A stretch of 64,000 nt of DNA from Draconibacterium aestuarii (GTDB lineage: Bacteria; Bacteroidota; Bacteroidia; Bacteroidales; Prolixibacteraceae), in assembly GCA_026671195.1 (NCBI GenBank), contig JAPOHD010000027.1, forward strand, positions 434,001 through 498,000, written 5' to 3'. The notes beneath the pieces were generated by a model. It worked only from the letters and a program-made list of their open reading frames with translations. It did no database searches and had not been told where the DNA came from. Each line of letters opens with the position of its first letter. Position 1 is the first letter of the stretch. Positions 17,102 to 26,523 of this stretch are shown here, piece by piece. The translations under genes and the position numbers were made by a program.

Positions 17102-19084
17102 TTATTCGGTTATCCCTTTCCAGTTGTCGGTGCGGAAAGGAGAGGTCGGTAATTCGGATGAGTCGATTAAATTACATGCCGGATTCGACGACCAGGCGTA
17201 ACGAACAGCCACCGGATTTATAACTTTCGGTGACGATACAATTACTTTATCTCCTTCGATCTGAGCATTCGCCCAAACAAATTTTTTGTCAGCTCCGGCA
17301 ATGGCAAATCCTTCAGGGTTTTTATTGTCAGAGGTACTCAGTTCTCCTTCGATATCCGAAAAACTGATTTCGATGGTATTGTTTTTTACCTCTATATTTT
17401 TGTACATGGGGCCACTGTAGGCTACTTCTTTGTTGTAGGTTTTTGCCAGTGCATTTAAAGCCAAACGTCGGCCAACTTCCTGCTTGTTTCCCGGGTGGAT
17501 ATCAAGTGGATTACCAATATCAATAGCCACTGCCATTCCGGTATTTGGTAAACTTAAAGCCATTGTTTGTGCTTCGCGAAGTTCGGCCCAGGTATCGTCA
17601 ACCGGTTGTGCATTACGTGGTTGGTAATTGGCCAGCTGTACAAAATAGAACGGAAAATCGCCTATATTCCATTGTTGGCGCCAGTCGGTAATCATGGTTT
17701 GAAACAGTTTGCGGTACTGGTAAGCGCGTCCGGCATTGCTTTCGCCCTGGTACCAAATAGCTCCTTTAATGGTGTATTGCAACAATGGATTTATCATTGC
17801 ATTGAATAAAACTGTTGGCTGGTTCGGATCTGTTAATGAAACGGGTATGGTTTTAATGTCTTTAAAATCGAAGCCTTTTTTGGCGAGCCAGTTTTTGGCA
17901 ATTGGCAAATTCTTACCATTGTCGCTTACCAATTGAAAGTCTTTTACCTCGCCCATAAAACCACCGGCGCCAGTATTGTCGTACACCCTGATGGTCATTA
18001 CATTTTTGCCTTCCTTTGCCAGCCCGGCAGGTATTTCGTATTGGCGCAATTCGGCCCACGCTTTGTTTTCGCCTACTTTTACTCCGTTAAACCAGGCTTC
18101 ATCATAATCGTCGGGGGCACCATATTGTAAGGTGAGTTTACTTTTTGCCAGGGCAGGAGTTAACGTAACTTCTTTTCTGAACCAGGTAGAGCCGTCGTAA
18201 TTCCCCAGCGAAGTAGCTTCCCACAGAGTTGGTAAATCTATTTTTGTCCAGTCCGAATCGTCCAGATCTTCAGCAGCAAATAGAGCTTTGTCATTATCCA
18301 ATCCAATATCCGCTTTTTTAATTTCAAGGTTCATTTGTTCTGTTTCGACTTCATACTGCTTAATCAAACTTTCTTGCGAACCATCCATGTGGCTGATGTG
18401 TTCCAAGGTGGCATCAAAATCGCCCATTTCCAGCAAACTGTTTTTACTTGTCCAGGCTTCGGCAACGGTACCGCCCCACGAAGAGTGAATTAATCCAACA
18501 GGCACATTTAATTTTCGGTGTATTTCGCGGCCAAAGAAATATGCAGTAGCCGAGAATTTATTAATGGTAGTTGGATCGCATTCTTCCCAACCTATGGTAC
18601 TCATGGTATCAATAGGAGCAAAAGCAATGTTTCGTTCAACTGTAAACAAGCGAATGCTGGGGTAGTTTGCATTCGCAGCTTCTTCTTCCGCATTATCCAA
18701 TTGGGCCCAGTTGCCAATTACCGGCATTTCCATGTTCGATTGCCCCGAGCAAATCCAGACTTCACCCAGCAGTACATCGCCGAATGTTTTAGTTATATCG
18801 CCTGACGAAAGTGTTACTTCATAAGGGCCTCCTGCTTCAATGGTTGGTAGTTCGGCCATCCATTCGCCGTTTTTGCCGGTGGTGCAACTTACCTGCTCGC
18901 CCCACGATCCTGTAATTGTAATTTCGGCTCCAGCATCGCTTTTCCCCCAAATTTTTACTGCTGCATTTTGCTGTAAAACCATGTGGTCGGTAAATAATAC
19001 AGGAGTTTCAATAAAGGTCGTTTTGGTGCAACTTGCCAATGCACTCACAAAAAGTAAGAATAAGACGAGTTTGTGTACGTTCAT
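17102..19084 (-). CDS. Sialate O-acetylesterase-like SGNH hydrolase lipoprotein
   Basis: A 660-residue protein with a lipoprotein signal ending ALASC (Cys19). The SGNH block I motif is GEVWICSGQSNMEMP, with catalytic Ser116. GAIWYQGESNAGRAYQYR follows, and the catalytic Asp/His segment is NPLDIHPGNKQEVGRRLA. A galactose-binding-like beta-sandwich is inserted at about 280-390. Characterised relatives remove O-acetyl groups from sialic acid or from xylan and other plant glycans; the substrate cannot be told here. It is periplasmic or surface-attached. It follows the PIG-L deacetylase gene on the same strand after 201 bp. Confidence 0.87.
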   Translation of the reverse strand: MNVHKLVLFLLFVSALASCTKTTFIETPVLFTDHMVLQQNAAVKIWGKSDAGAEITITGSWGEQVSCTTGKNGEWMAELPTIEAGGPYEVTLSSGDITKTFGDVLLGEVWICSGQSNMEMPVIGNWAQLDNAEEEAANANYPSIRLFTVERNIAFAPIDTMSTIGWEECDPTTINKFSATAYFFGREIHRKLNVPVGLIHSSWGGTVAEAWTSKNSLLEMGDFDATLEHISHMDGSQESLIKQYEVETEQMNLEIKKADIGLDNDKALFAAEDLDDSDWTKIDLPTLWEATSLGNYDGSTWFRKEVTLTPALAKSKLTLQYGAPDDYDEAWFNGVKVGENKAWAELRQYEIPAGLAKEGKNVMTIRVYDNTGAGGFMGEVKDFQLVSDNGKNLPIAKNWLAKKGFDFKDIKTIPVSLTDPNQPTVLFNAMINPLLQYTIKGAIWYQGESNAGRAYQYRKLFQTMITDWRQQWNIGDFPFYFVQLANYQPRNAQPVDDTWAELREAQTMALSLPNTGMAVAIDIGNPLDIHPGNKQEVGRRLALNALAKTYNKEVAYSGPMYKNIEVKNNTIEISFSDIEGELSTSDNKNPEGFAIAGADKKFVWANAQIEGDKVIVSSPKVINPVAVRYAWSSNPACNLIDSSELPTSPFRTDNWKGITE

Positions 19085-19285
19085 AATTTTGGTTTTTATT
19101 TCGATTGAATTTTTTGTTTTCAGAATGAAGTGCTAAAGATAATACTTCTTTCTTCTGTCAGGAAGATAAAAAAGTATAAAAACTAAGCTTGTAACGTTAT
19201 ATAATCTCCTTATTTCAGACTTTATGTGTTATGTACATAAAGATTGTGTCTGAATTCGAAGGCTGAAGGTTTTATCTTTAGTAGT

Positions 19286-20158
19286 TTACTTTCCGATCAT
19301 TGGAAATAGCTGCCGAATCTCTTCATCCTTTGGATGTTTTCCGAATTCGCAAATCTCAAAAGTTTCCGCGATTCGGACCTGTTCTGCTTTTTCTTTCCCA
19401 TACCATTTTACTAAAGCTGCTTTTGCTTCAGGCGAAACTTTTTGTGAACGAGCCTCGCCAAGCCATTCCAATCTTTCTTTTTCTGTTTCCGGAACCTGGT
19501 CAAGTTTTCCGTTGAGCCAGGGCAGCCATTCAAAAAATTGGGAATGGTGGGCAGCCATACTGTATACTTTTTTATCGTACACCGCCGTGATATCTATTGC
19601 AATATGAGGTTCAAAAGGATTGGGTTTTTGAAAGTTGTCGTGCGAATACAAAAACACCGGATTAACCCGCAGCGCAGGAACATCCGGAGCCACATTCGGA
19701 ACCGTAACCAAAAAAGCAGCATCCTGAACGGCAATGGCCGCATTCCTGTGGTCAGGGTGATAATCGTAAGGACGATGGGTGATTACAATATCTGCATTCC
19801 AGTTTCGAATAATCCGAATGATTTGATGACGAAGTTCCAGTGTTGGCATCAGTTCTGCATCGTGATGATCGAGTACTTTGTAGGTAACTCCAATTCGTTT
19901 TCCGGCTTCCTGTGCTTCCGCCATTCTGATTTTTGCCAGTGCCCCGCCACCTTTGCTGTAATGCCCCGCATCGCCGTTTGTAAGCGAAACAAACAATACC
20001 TTGTGTCCCATTTGAGCAAACTGATACGCGGTGCCTCCTACATCCACATCAGCATCGTCGGGGTGTGCTCCAATTACAACAACATTTATTTTTGATTCCT
20101 GTGCCTGAATGGCAAATGTAAAAACAAACATCAGAACAAAGAAGATGGAACTTTTCAT
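19286..20158 (-). CDS. PIG-L family deacetylase, exported
   Basis: A 290-residue zinc amidohydrolase of the LmbE/PIG-L family. It has a signal peptide (MKSSIFFVLMFVFTFAIQAQ), the zinc and catalytic motif GAHPDDADVDVGG (about 30-42), SLTNGDAGHYSKGGG and a second zinc site in THRPYDYHPDHRNA. The family removes N-acetyl groups from GlcNAc-type sugars. An exported version next to a sialate O-acetylesterase suggests de-acylation of host or environmental glycans in the periplasm (inference). Confidence 0.87.
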   Translation of the reverse strand: MKSSIFFVLMFVFTFAIQAQESKINVVVIGAHPDDADVDVGGTAYQFAQMGHKVLFVSLTNGDAGHYSKGGGALAKIRMAEAQEAGKRIGVTYKVLDHHDAELMPTLELRHQIIRIIRNWNADIVITHRPYDYHPDHRNAAIAVQDAAFLVTVPNVAPDVPALRVNPVFLYSHDNFQKPNPFEPHIAIDITAVYDKKVYSMAAHHSQFFEWLPWLNGKLDQVPETEKERLEWLGEARSQKVSPEAKAALVKWYGKEKAEQVRIAETFEICEFGKHPKDEEIRQLFPMIGK

Positions 20159-20321
20159 AGGTAGTGGTTTAGTTATTTTATTAAAAACCTAAGTTAAATC
20201 TTTTTTGGTTAATCGGGAAGAAAAAAATGGCCTTCAAATTTTAGCCTGACATTGGCTATCAGTTGAAGTACACTGTTTTATCAGTTCGTTTTTCTTTAGC
20301 GAATGAAGAGGCCGGTAGTAT

Positions 20322-22322
20322 TTAAAACAGACCATCCAGCAAACTTTCATCTGCTTCGTTCGGCAATGTCACTTTCAGATTTGGATTTTCCTTCATGGCT
20401 TGTTTTATAGCAAACAGAGCCGGTTTGTTGCGTGCCCAGCTACGGCGCGAAATACCGTTGTTTACATCCCAGTGCAACATCATTTTCAGGCGTTCTTCCG
20501 CTTCGGATGAACCGTCAATTGTCATCCCAAAGCCACCGTTAATTACTTCGCCCCAGCCAACACCGCCGCCATTGTGTAACGAAATCCAGGTGGCGCCCCG
20601 GAATCCATCGCCCACAAAATTCTGTACGGCCATATCGGCTGTAAACGACGAGCCATCGTAAATATTCGATGTTTCACGATAAGGCGAGTCGGTTCCCGAT
20701 ACATCGTGGTGGTCGCGACCCAAAACAATGGGTGCCGAAATTCTTCCGTCGCGAATGGCATCGTTAAAAGCTTTGGCAATTTTTGTGCGTCCATTGCAGT
20801 CGGCATATAATATACGGGCCTGCGAACCAACCACCAGCTTGTTTTTACCGGCTTCGCGTATCCAGTGAATGTTATCTTCCATTTGTTGGGTAATTTCTTC
20901 AGGTGCTGATTGTGCCAATTCCGAAAGAACGTCAGCCGCTATTTTATCGGTAGTTTCCAGGTCTTCCGGTTTTCCTGATGTGCACACCCAGCGGAAAGGT
21001 CCAAAACCGTAATCAAAAAACAATGGTCCCATAATGTCCTGAACATACGAAGGGTAAATGAAATCACCTTTGTTATTTGTAATATCAGCCCCGGCCCTGC
21101 TGGCTTCCAGTAAAAAGGCATTGCCATAATCCCAGAAATACATGCCGTTTTTTGTGAGTTTATTTACAGCTGCAACATGCCGGCGCAACGATTTATATAC
21201 TTCTTCTTTAAATTGCTCCGGCTCATCTGCCATCATTTTATTGGCTTCTTCAAGACTCAAACCGGCCGGGTAGTATCCACCGGCAAACGGATTGTGCAAC
21301 GAAGTTTGATCGGATCCCAATTCAATTTTTATGTTCTCTTGTGCCAGTTTTTCCCAGAGATCAATTACATTTCCCTGGTACACCAGCGATACTGCTTCTT
21401 TGTTTTGTTGTGCCGTTTTTGTTCTGATCAGTAATTCATCTAAATCGGTAAACACTTCGTCCACCCAACCCTGGCTGTGTCGAACTTCAACCGCTTTTGG
21501 ATTTATTTCGGCAACGAGGCAAATCATTCCGGCAATAACTGTTGCTTTAGGCTGTGCTCCCGACATGCCGCCAAGGCCGCTGGTAACAAATATTTTTCCT
21601 CCAAAATCACCGGGTGAATGTAAACGGGCGGCATTCATAACCGTAATGGTCGTTCCGTGCACAATTCCCTGGGGGCCGATGTACATGTATGATCCGGCAG
21701 TCATTTGGCCGTATTGCGAAACACCGAGCGCATTCATTCGTTCGTAATCGTCGCGACCGGAATAATTCGGAATGACCATACCGTTTGTTACTACAACCCG
21801 CGGGGCATTTTTATGCGAAGGATACAAACCCATCGGGTGACCTGAATACATCACCAGGGTTTGTTCGTCGGTCATCTCGGCCAGGTATTTCATGGTGAGC
21901 AGGTATTGCGCCCAGTTTTGAAAAACCGCTCCATTTCCTCCGTAGGTGATCAATTCGTGCGGATGTTGCGCCACTGCATAATCCAGATTATTCTGAATCA
22001 TCAGCATGATAGAAGCTGCCTGTTTTGATTTTGCAGGATATTCATCAATAGGCCGGGCATGCATTTTATAATCGGGACGAAAACGATACATATAAATTCG
22101 TCCGAACTGAATCAGTTCATTTAAAAATTCAGGTGCCAGAACTGCATGAAATTTTTCCGGGAAATACCGCAATGCATTTTTCAAAGCCAGCTTTTTCTCC
22201 TTATCCGAAAGAATATCTTTTCGTTTTGGAGCGTGATTGATCGTTGTTTCGTAAGGTTTAGGTAAGGGAAGTTCGTTTGGAATTCCTTCCAGTATCGCTG
22301 TTTTAAAGTCTGCTGAATTCAT
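20322..22322 (-). CDS. hutU: Urocanate hydratase
   Basis: A 666-residue urocanase, longer than the roughly 555 residues of the E. coli-type enzyme but usual for Bacteroidota. NAD-binding and catalytic segments are recognisable: YSGHPMGLYPS, GQMTAGSYMYIGPQGIVHG, TSGLGGMSGAQPKA, LGRDHHDVSGTDSPYRET and SLHNGGGVGWGEV. It converts urocanate to imidazolone propionate, step two of histidine degradation. No hutH, hutI or formimidoylglutamate gene is nearby, so the rest of the pathway must be encoded elsewhere. Confidence 0.95.
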   Translation of the reverse strand: MNSADFKTAILEGIPNELPLPKPYETTINHAPKRKDILSDKEKKLALKNALRYFPEKFHAVLAPEFLNELIQFGRIYMYRFRPDYKMHARPIDEYPAKSKQAASIMLMIQNNLDYAVAQHPHELITYGGNGAVFQNWAQYLLTMKYLAEMTDEQTLVMYSGHPMGLYPSHKNAPRVVVTNGMVIPNYSGRDDYERMNALGVSQYGQMTAGSYMYIGPQGIVHGTTITVMNAARLHSPGDFGGKIFVTSGLGGMSGAQPKATVIAGMICLVAEINPKAVEVRHSQGWVDEVFTDLDELLIRTKTAQQNKEAVSLVYQGNVIDLWEKLAQENIKIELGSDQTSLHNPFAGGYYPAGLSLEEANKMMADEPEQFKEEVYKSLRRHVAAVNKLTKNGMYFWDYGNAFLLEASRAGADITNNKGDFIYPSYVQDIMGPLFFDYGFGPFRWVCTSGKPEDLETTDKIAADVLSELAQSAPEEITQQMEDNIHWIREAGKNKLVVGSQARILYADCNGRTKIAKAFNDAIRDGRISAPIVLGRDHHDVSGTDSPYRETSNIYDGSSFTADMAVQNFVGDGFRGATWISLHNGGGVGWGEVINGGFGMTIDGSSEAEERLKMMLHWDVNNGISRRSWARNKPALFAIKQAMKENPNLKVTLPNEADESLLDGLF

Positions 22323-22447
22323 GATCTTATTATTTTATCTTTATTTAGATGAAATACAGCGGCAAAATATTGCCTTTCCCCGAATTTACGGCTGATATTT
22401 AACAGATTTTGAAAATATTTGTGTTCATTCATAAAAAATAGTAATAA

Positions 22448-23026
22448 ATGAAACGATTAAAAATTGTATTGATAGCTTTCGTAAGTACCTTTTTGTTTTC
22501 GAGCTGCGGTTATAATAAAATGGTTGAGATGGACGAGCAGGTAACTGCATCGTGGGCTCAGGTAGAAAACGTATATCAGCGCCGTGCCGACTTAATACCG
22601 AATTTGGTTAACACTGTAAAAGGTTATGCCGCGCACGAACAGGAAACTTTAACAGGCGTTATTGAAGCACGTTCGAAAGCAACTTCAGTAAACATCGATC
22701 CGACAAATATGAATCCGCAAATGTTGCAACAATTTAATCAGGCCCAGGAAGGATTATCATCTGCATTGAGTCGTTTAATGGTTGTTGTAGAAAAATATCC
22801 TGATTTAAAGGCCAATCAGAATTTTATGGATTTACAGGCACAGCTGGAAGGAACAGAAAACCGAATTGCTGTTGAGCGTCGCAAGTTCAACCAAACAACA
22901 CAAACGTATAACGCTTATATTCGAAAATTCCCACGTGTAATTTATGCCGGTTGGTTTGGTTTCGAGAAGAAAACTTATTTTGAAGCACAACAAGGTTCAG
23001 AGAAAGCTCCGGAAGTGCAGTTTTAA
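22448..23026 (+). CDS. LemA family lipoprotein
   Basis: A 192-residue protein with a lipoprotein signal (FLFSSC, Cys20) followed by the helical LemA domain. It contains VTASWAQVENVYQRRADLIPNLVNTVKGYA, EARSKAT and RVIYAGWFGFEKK (conserved segments quoted in parts). LemA proteins form membrane-associated helical bundles of unclear function. In Bacteroidota they are often followed by TPM-domain proteins, as here, suggesting one envelope-associated unit. Confidence 0.9.
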   Translation: MKRLKIVLIAFVSTFLFSSCGYNKMVEMDEQVTASWAQVENVYQRRADLIPNLVNTVKGYAAHEQETLTGVIEARSKATSVNIDPTNMNPQMLQQFNQAQEGLSSALSRLMVVVEKYPDLKANQNFMDLQAQLEGTENRIAVERRKFNQTTQTYNAYIRKFPRVIYAGWFGFEKKTYFEAQQGSEKAPEVQF

Positions 23027-23105
23027 AGTAGTATCGAGTAAAAAGAAGGAATGCTGTTTGTCAACTGGCGGGCAGAATGGCCTTTAAACAAAAGAAAAAT
23101 AGATT

Positions 23106-23546
23106 ATGAGTGTTCATAAATATTTTACAGAGGAGAGTAAGTTGCAAATAACAAATGCGATTCGGGTTGCTGAAACAAATACTTCCGGCGAGATTCGTGT
23201 ACATATCGAAAACAGATGTAAAGGCGATGTCCTTGATCGGGCGGCTTATCTTTTCGAAAAACTGGAAATGCACAAAACAGAACTTCGTAACGGAGTACTT
23301 TTTTACCTTGCTGTTGAAGATCACAAATTAGCCATACTTGGCGATGGCGGAATTAATGCAAAAGTGGCCGACGATTTTTGGGAAAGTACCAAAGAAGTGG
23401 TGATTGCAAAATTGAAAAAGGGATTGTATGCAGAGGCACTTTCGGATGGTATAATAATGGCCGGCGAACAGTTAAAAGCACATTTCCCTTATCAGGATGA
23501 TGATGTAAACGAGCTTTCAGACGAGATTTCGTTTGGCAAAAATTAG
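23106..23546 (+). CDS. TPM-domain protein, soluble
   Basis: A 146-residue TPM (TLP18.3/Psb32/MOLO-1) domain protein without signal peptide or membrane span. Family segments include ETNTSGEIRVHIENRCKGD, KTELRNGVLFYLAVEDHKLAILGD and GLYAEALSDGI. It lies between the LemA gene and a second TPM gene; the spacing to the latter is 11 bp. Confidence 0.85.
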   Translation: MSVHKYFTEESKLQITNAIRVAETNTSGEIRVHIENRCKGDVLDRAAYLFEKLEMHKTELRNGVLFYLAVEDHKLAILGDGGINAKVADDFWESTKEVVIAKLKKGLYAEALSDGIIMAGEQLKAHFPYQDDDVNELSDEISFGKN

Positions 23547-23557
23547 GAGAAAGAAAA

Positions 23558-24349
23558 ATGAAAAATATACTAACAATAGTAATTGCACTGATCACTTTCA
23601 CATCGGTTTCACAGGCACAGATTCCGGATCGCCCCATGCCGCAACGTCTGGTAAATGATTTTGCCCATGTGTTGAAAAAGGGTGAAATAAACGAAATGGA
23701 AAGCGCGTTGACACAGTTTGCCAGGCAAACTTCAACCCAGCTGGTTGTAGTAACTGTTCCCGATCTGGAGGGCTACGACAAAGCCGATTATGCGTACCAG
23801 ATTGGTGAAAAATGGGGGGTAGGACAAAAAGGGAAAGATAATGGTTTGGTAATACTGTTGAAACCAAAGACCAACAATAGCAACGGTGAAGTTTTTATAA
23901 CGACCGGTTACGGACTGGAAGGTGTTTTGCCCGATGCCATATTAAACAGTGCTGTTGTGGATAACGAAATGATTCCACGTTTTAAGCAGAACGATTATTA
24001 CGGAGGTTTGGCTGCCGGATTGAATGTAATAATGGATATTAGCCGGGGAGAATATACGGCCGAGCATTACCAGGAAAAGGTAAGTTCGGGTGGTGGTGGT
24101 GGAATACCTTTTATCATCATCCTGTTTGTTCTTTTTTTTACCATTTTTGGACGAAGCAGAAGTCGCCGGTTTTATTCGCCCGGGAGAAGTTTACCCTTCT
24201 GGCTGGCCATGGGAATGATGTCTGGTGCAGGTCGTTCGTCTGGCTCGTTTGGTAATTTTTCGTCAGGAAGCGGCGGCTTTGGCGGAGGAGGTTTTGGCGG
24301 CTTTGGCGGTGGAAGTTTTGGTGGCGGCGGTGCTGGAGGCAGCTGGTAG
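23558..24349 (+). CDS. TPM-domain membrane protein (YgcG-like)
   Basis: A 263-residue exported protein: signal peptide ending SVSQAQ, then a TPM domain with RLVNDFAHVLKKGEIN, STQLVVVTVPDLEG and GQKGKDNGLVILL. A transmembrane span (about 187-203) follows, then an Arg-rich turn and a C-terminal Gly/Phe/Ser low-complexity tail ending GGGGAGGSW. This is the YgcG architecture. The TPM domain is periplasmic; the Gly-rich tail should be on the cytoplasmic side. Third gene of the LemA-TPM-TPM operon. Confidence 0.88.
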   Translation: MKNILTIVIALITFTSVSQAQIPDRPMPQRLVNDFAHVLKKGEINEMESALTQFARQTSTQLVVVTVPDLEGYDKADYAYQIGEKWGVGQKGKDNGLVILLKPKTNNSNGEVFITTGYGLEGVLPDAILNSAVVDNEMIPRFKQNDYYGGLAAGLNVIMDISRGEYTAEHYQEKVSSGGGGGIPFIIILFVLFFTIFGRSRSRRFYSPGRSLPFWLAMGMMSGAGRSSGSFGNFSSGSGGFGGGGFGGFGGGSFGGGGAGGSW

Positions 24350-24473
24350 GCTAACTTCCAGTGTTTTAGAGGCAAAGTGCAGGATTCAGAGTTTCTGGAG
24401 TTGTTGTTACAACAATGGTGAAATAATATAAAGTCGTTGGGGATCAACCCCATTTGCAATGTTCAAGCAAACA

Positions 24474-24505
24474 GAATCGTTTCTTTTTTAGGGAACGATT
24501 TTTTT
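24474..24505 (+). terminator. Terminator after the LemA-TPM operon
   Basis: AATCGTT pairs with AACGATT around a loop of about 11 nt and is followed by a T-run (24499-24505), downstream of the plus-strand operon. Confidence 0.65.
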
Positions 24506-24535
24506 ATGCTCTTTTTCTCGTGTAAAATAAAATGG

Positions 24536-24572
24536 CAAAAAAAAGCCGATTCAAAATCAATTGAACCGGCCT
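24536..24572 (-). terminator. Terminator after the zinc-ribbon protein gene
   Basis: On the minus strand GCCGGTTCAA pairs with TTGAATCGGC (one G-T pair), followed by T7. It ends transcription from the minus-strand gene starting at 25374. Confidence 0.75.
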
Positions 24573-24591
24573 TACAATATCTTATTTCAGC

Positions 24592-25374
24592 TTATTCAGC
24601 TACATCAAAGTCTTCAACAACATTGATTTTTTCGTCAACCAAAATACGTCCGCAATATTCGCAAACGATAATTTTTTTGCGGCTGGCGATATCCATCTGG
24701 CGCTGTGGTGGGATTTTGTTGAAACAACCACCGCAAGCATCACGTTGAATCGTTACAACGGCCAAACCGTTACGTGCATTTTTACGAATACGTTTAAAAG
24801 CCTGGAGCAAACGTGTTTCAACAAATGATTCGATTTTCTCGGACTTCGACTTTAATTTTTCCTCTTCAATTTTGGTTTCGGCAGTAATTTCAGAAAGTTC
24901 ATTTTTCTTTCTTTCAAGATCTTCCTCTCGTTCTGCAAGTTGAACTTTGGAGGTAGAAACGGCCTCTTTCTTTTCGCTCATTTCTACCGTAAATTCTTTA
25001 ATCCTTTTTTCCGAAAGTTCGATTTCAAGATTTTGGAATTCAATTTCTTTCGAAAGTGAATCAAACTCACGGTTGTTACGAACATTGTTTTGTTGCTCGG
25101 TGTATTTTACAATTAACGCCTGCGAATCTTTAATCGCAATTTTTTTGTTGTTAATTGCTGTGTCAAGATTTTTAATCTCGTCATCCAGATTAGTTAACCT
25201 TGTTTTTAAACCGGCAATGTCGTCTTCCAAATCCTGAACCTCTAAAGGAAGCTCGCCCCGTAGGGTTTTTATTTTGTCAACTTCAGAAACAACACTTTGC
25301 AATTCGTACAGTGCACGTAATTTTTCTTCAATTGATATTTCTTTTTCTTCTTGCCTTGAATATTGCTTATTCAT
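24592..25374 (-). CDS. Coiled-coil C4 zinc-ribbon protein (CT398/CdsZ-like)
   Basis: A 260-residue protein with a long heptad-rich coiled coil (about 15-185), rich in Glu, Lys and Leu. It ends with a zinc ribbon of two Cys pairs: DACGGCFNKIPPQ and IVCEYCGRILVDE. This matches the zf-RING_7/C4 family that includes Chlamydia CT398 (CdsZ). Proposed roles include scaffolding of secretion or flagellar ATPases and RNA-related functions; none can be assigned here. It follows Nif3 on the same strand with a 31-bp gap, a common pairing in Bacteroidota. Confidence 0.85.
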   Translation of the reverse strand: MNKQYSRQEEKEISIEEKLRALYELQSVVSEVDKIKTLRGELPLEVQDLEDDIAGLKTRLTNLDDEIKNLDTAINNKKIAIKDSQALIVKYTEQQNNVRNNREFDSLSKEIEFQNLEIELSEKRIKEFTVEMSEKKEAVSTSKVQLAEREEDLERKKNELSEITAETKIEEEKLKSKSEKIESFVETRLLQAFKRIRKNARNGLAVVTIQRDACGGCFNKIPPQRQMDIASRKKIIVCEYCGRILVDEKINVVEDFDVAE

Positions 25375-25405
25375 CGCTCTAAATTATTAATTTCAAACTA
25401 AAAAA

Positions 25406-26503
25406 TCAGAAGTAAAAAACCGGGTTGGTATTCACCTCTGACAAATGGATTGCAAATTTAGGGAAATTTTTCGTAAGTAACTCATAAAAAAGTTCTTTAG
25501 TGTATTGTTCACTTTCAAAATGTCCGATATCTGTAATCACTATTTTATTTTCTGCATCGAAAAACTGATGGTATTTAAAGTCGCCGCTAACAAAAACATC
25601 TGCTCCGGCTGCAATTGCCTGGTTTAGAAGGAATGCACCTGCACCTCCGCAAACTGCTACTTTTTTAACCGCTTTGTTTTGTAATGCAGTGTGTCTTATA
25701 ACTCCTGTATTAAATGTTGATTTTAATTGCTGAAGGAATTCTGTTTCATTTTTCTCGGCGGGAAGAGTACCGATCATTCCCATTCCAACTCTATTAAATT
25801 TGTTGTCTATCGTATAAATATCGTACGCAACTTCTTCGTAAGGATGGGCATTCAACAATGCACGAATAACTTTTTCTTGCAAATATGTCGGAAATATGGT
25901 CTCAAAACGAATTTCCTTTTCGGTATGAATTTCTCCTTTTTTCCCCACAAACGGATTCGTCGATTCATTGCCCCGGAAAGTTCCTTCGCCGTAAACATTA
26001 AACCCACATGAGTCGTAATTGCCAATATTTCCTGCACCGGCAGAAAATACTGCTTCATGTACTTGCGGAGCCTGATCAATCGGGATAAAGGTTACAAGTT
26101 TCTTTAAGAGTCCGCTTGCCGGTTGAAGGATTTTACAATCTTTCAATCCAAGTTTTTCACAAATCTTCCCATTTACACCGCCTTCAATACTATCGAGGTT
26201 GGTGTGAGCTGCATAAATGGCAATGTTGTTTTTTATGGCTTTTAAAAGCGTGCGTTCCACGTAATTTTTTCCGGTTATTTTTTTAAGTCCCGAAAAAACG
26301 ATGGGATGGTGGGCAATTATTAATCCTGCTTTTTTACGGATGGCTTCTTCAATCACTTCTTCGGTAACATCGAGAGTTACCAGCACGGAGTCAACTTCGG
26401 CATTCAAATCACCAATAATTAACCCTGCATTGTCATACGATTCCTGCAAACGCAGTGGTGCAAAGTTTTCAAAAAAGGTGCTTATGTTTTTTATTTTTAT
26501 CAT
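25406..26503 (-). CDS. Nif3-like dinuclear metal center protein
   Basis: A 365-residue member of the NIF3/YbgI (GTP cyclohydrolase I type 2) family. Metal-binding segments are IIAHHPIVFSG (about 61-71), AAHTNLDS, and the C-terminal DIGHFESEQ. A PII-like middle domain (about 130-240) is inserted, as in the long Gram-positive and Bacteroidota versions. The family forms toroidal hexamers; its reaction is unproven. It lies 20 bp after the MerR gene. Confidence 0.9.
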   Translation of the reverse strand: MIKIKNISTFFENFAPLRLQESYDNAGLIIGDLNAEVDSVLVTLDVTEEVIEEAIRKKAGLIIAHHPIVFSGLKKITGKNYVERTLLKAIKNNIAIYAAHTNLDSIEGGVNGKICEKLGLKDCKILQPASGLLKKLVTFIPIDQAPQVHEAVFSAGAGNIGNYDSCGFNVYGEGTFRGNESTNPFVGKKGEIHTEKEIRFETIFPTYLQEKVIRALLNAHPYEEVAYDIYTIDNKFNRVGMGMIGTLPAEKNETEFLQQLKSTFNTGVIRHTALQNKAVKKVAVCGGAGAFLLNQAIAAGADVFVSGDFKYHQFFDAENKIVITDIGHFESEQYTKELFYELLTKNFPKFAIHLSEVNTNPVFYF

Positions 26504-26523
26504 TATTCAATTCAACCTTCTTT

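Noticed and set aside
19538-20095. Long plus-strand open frame of 185 codons
   Set aside because: It is opposite the PIG-L gene, which has a signal peptide and a complete active site; the plus frame has no recognisable domain.
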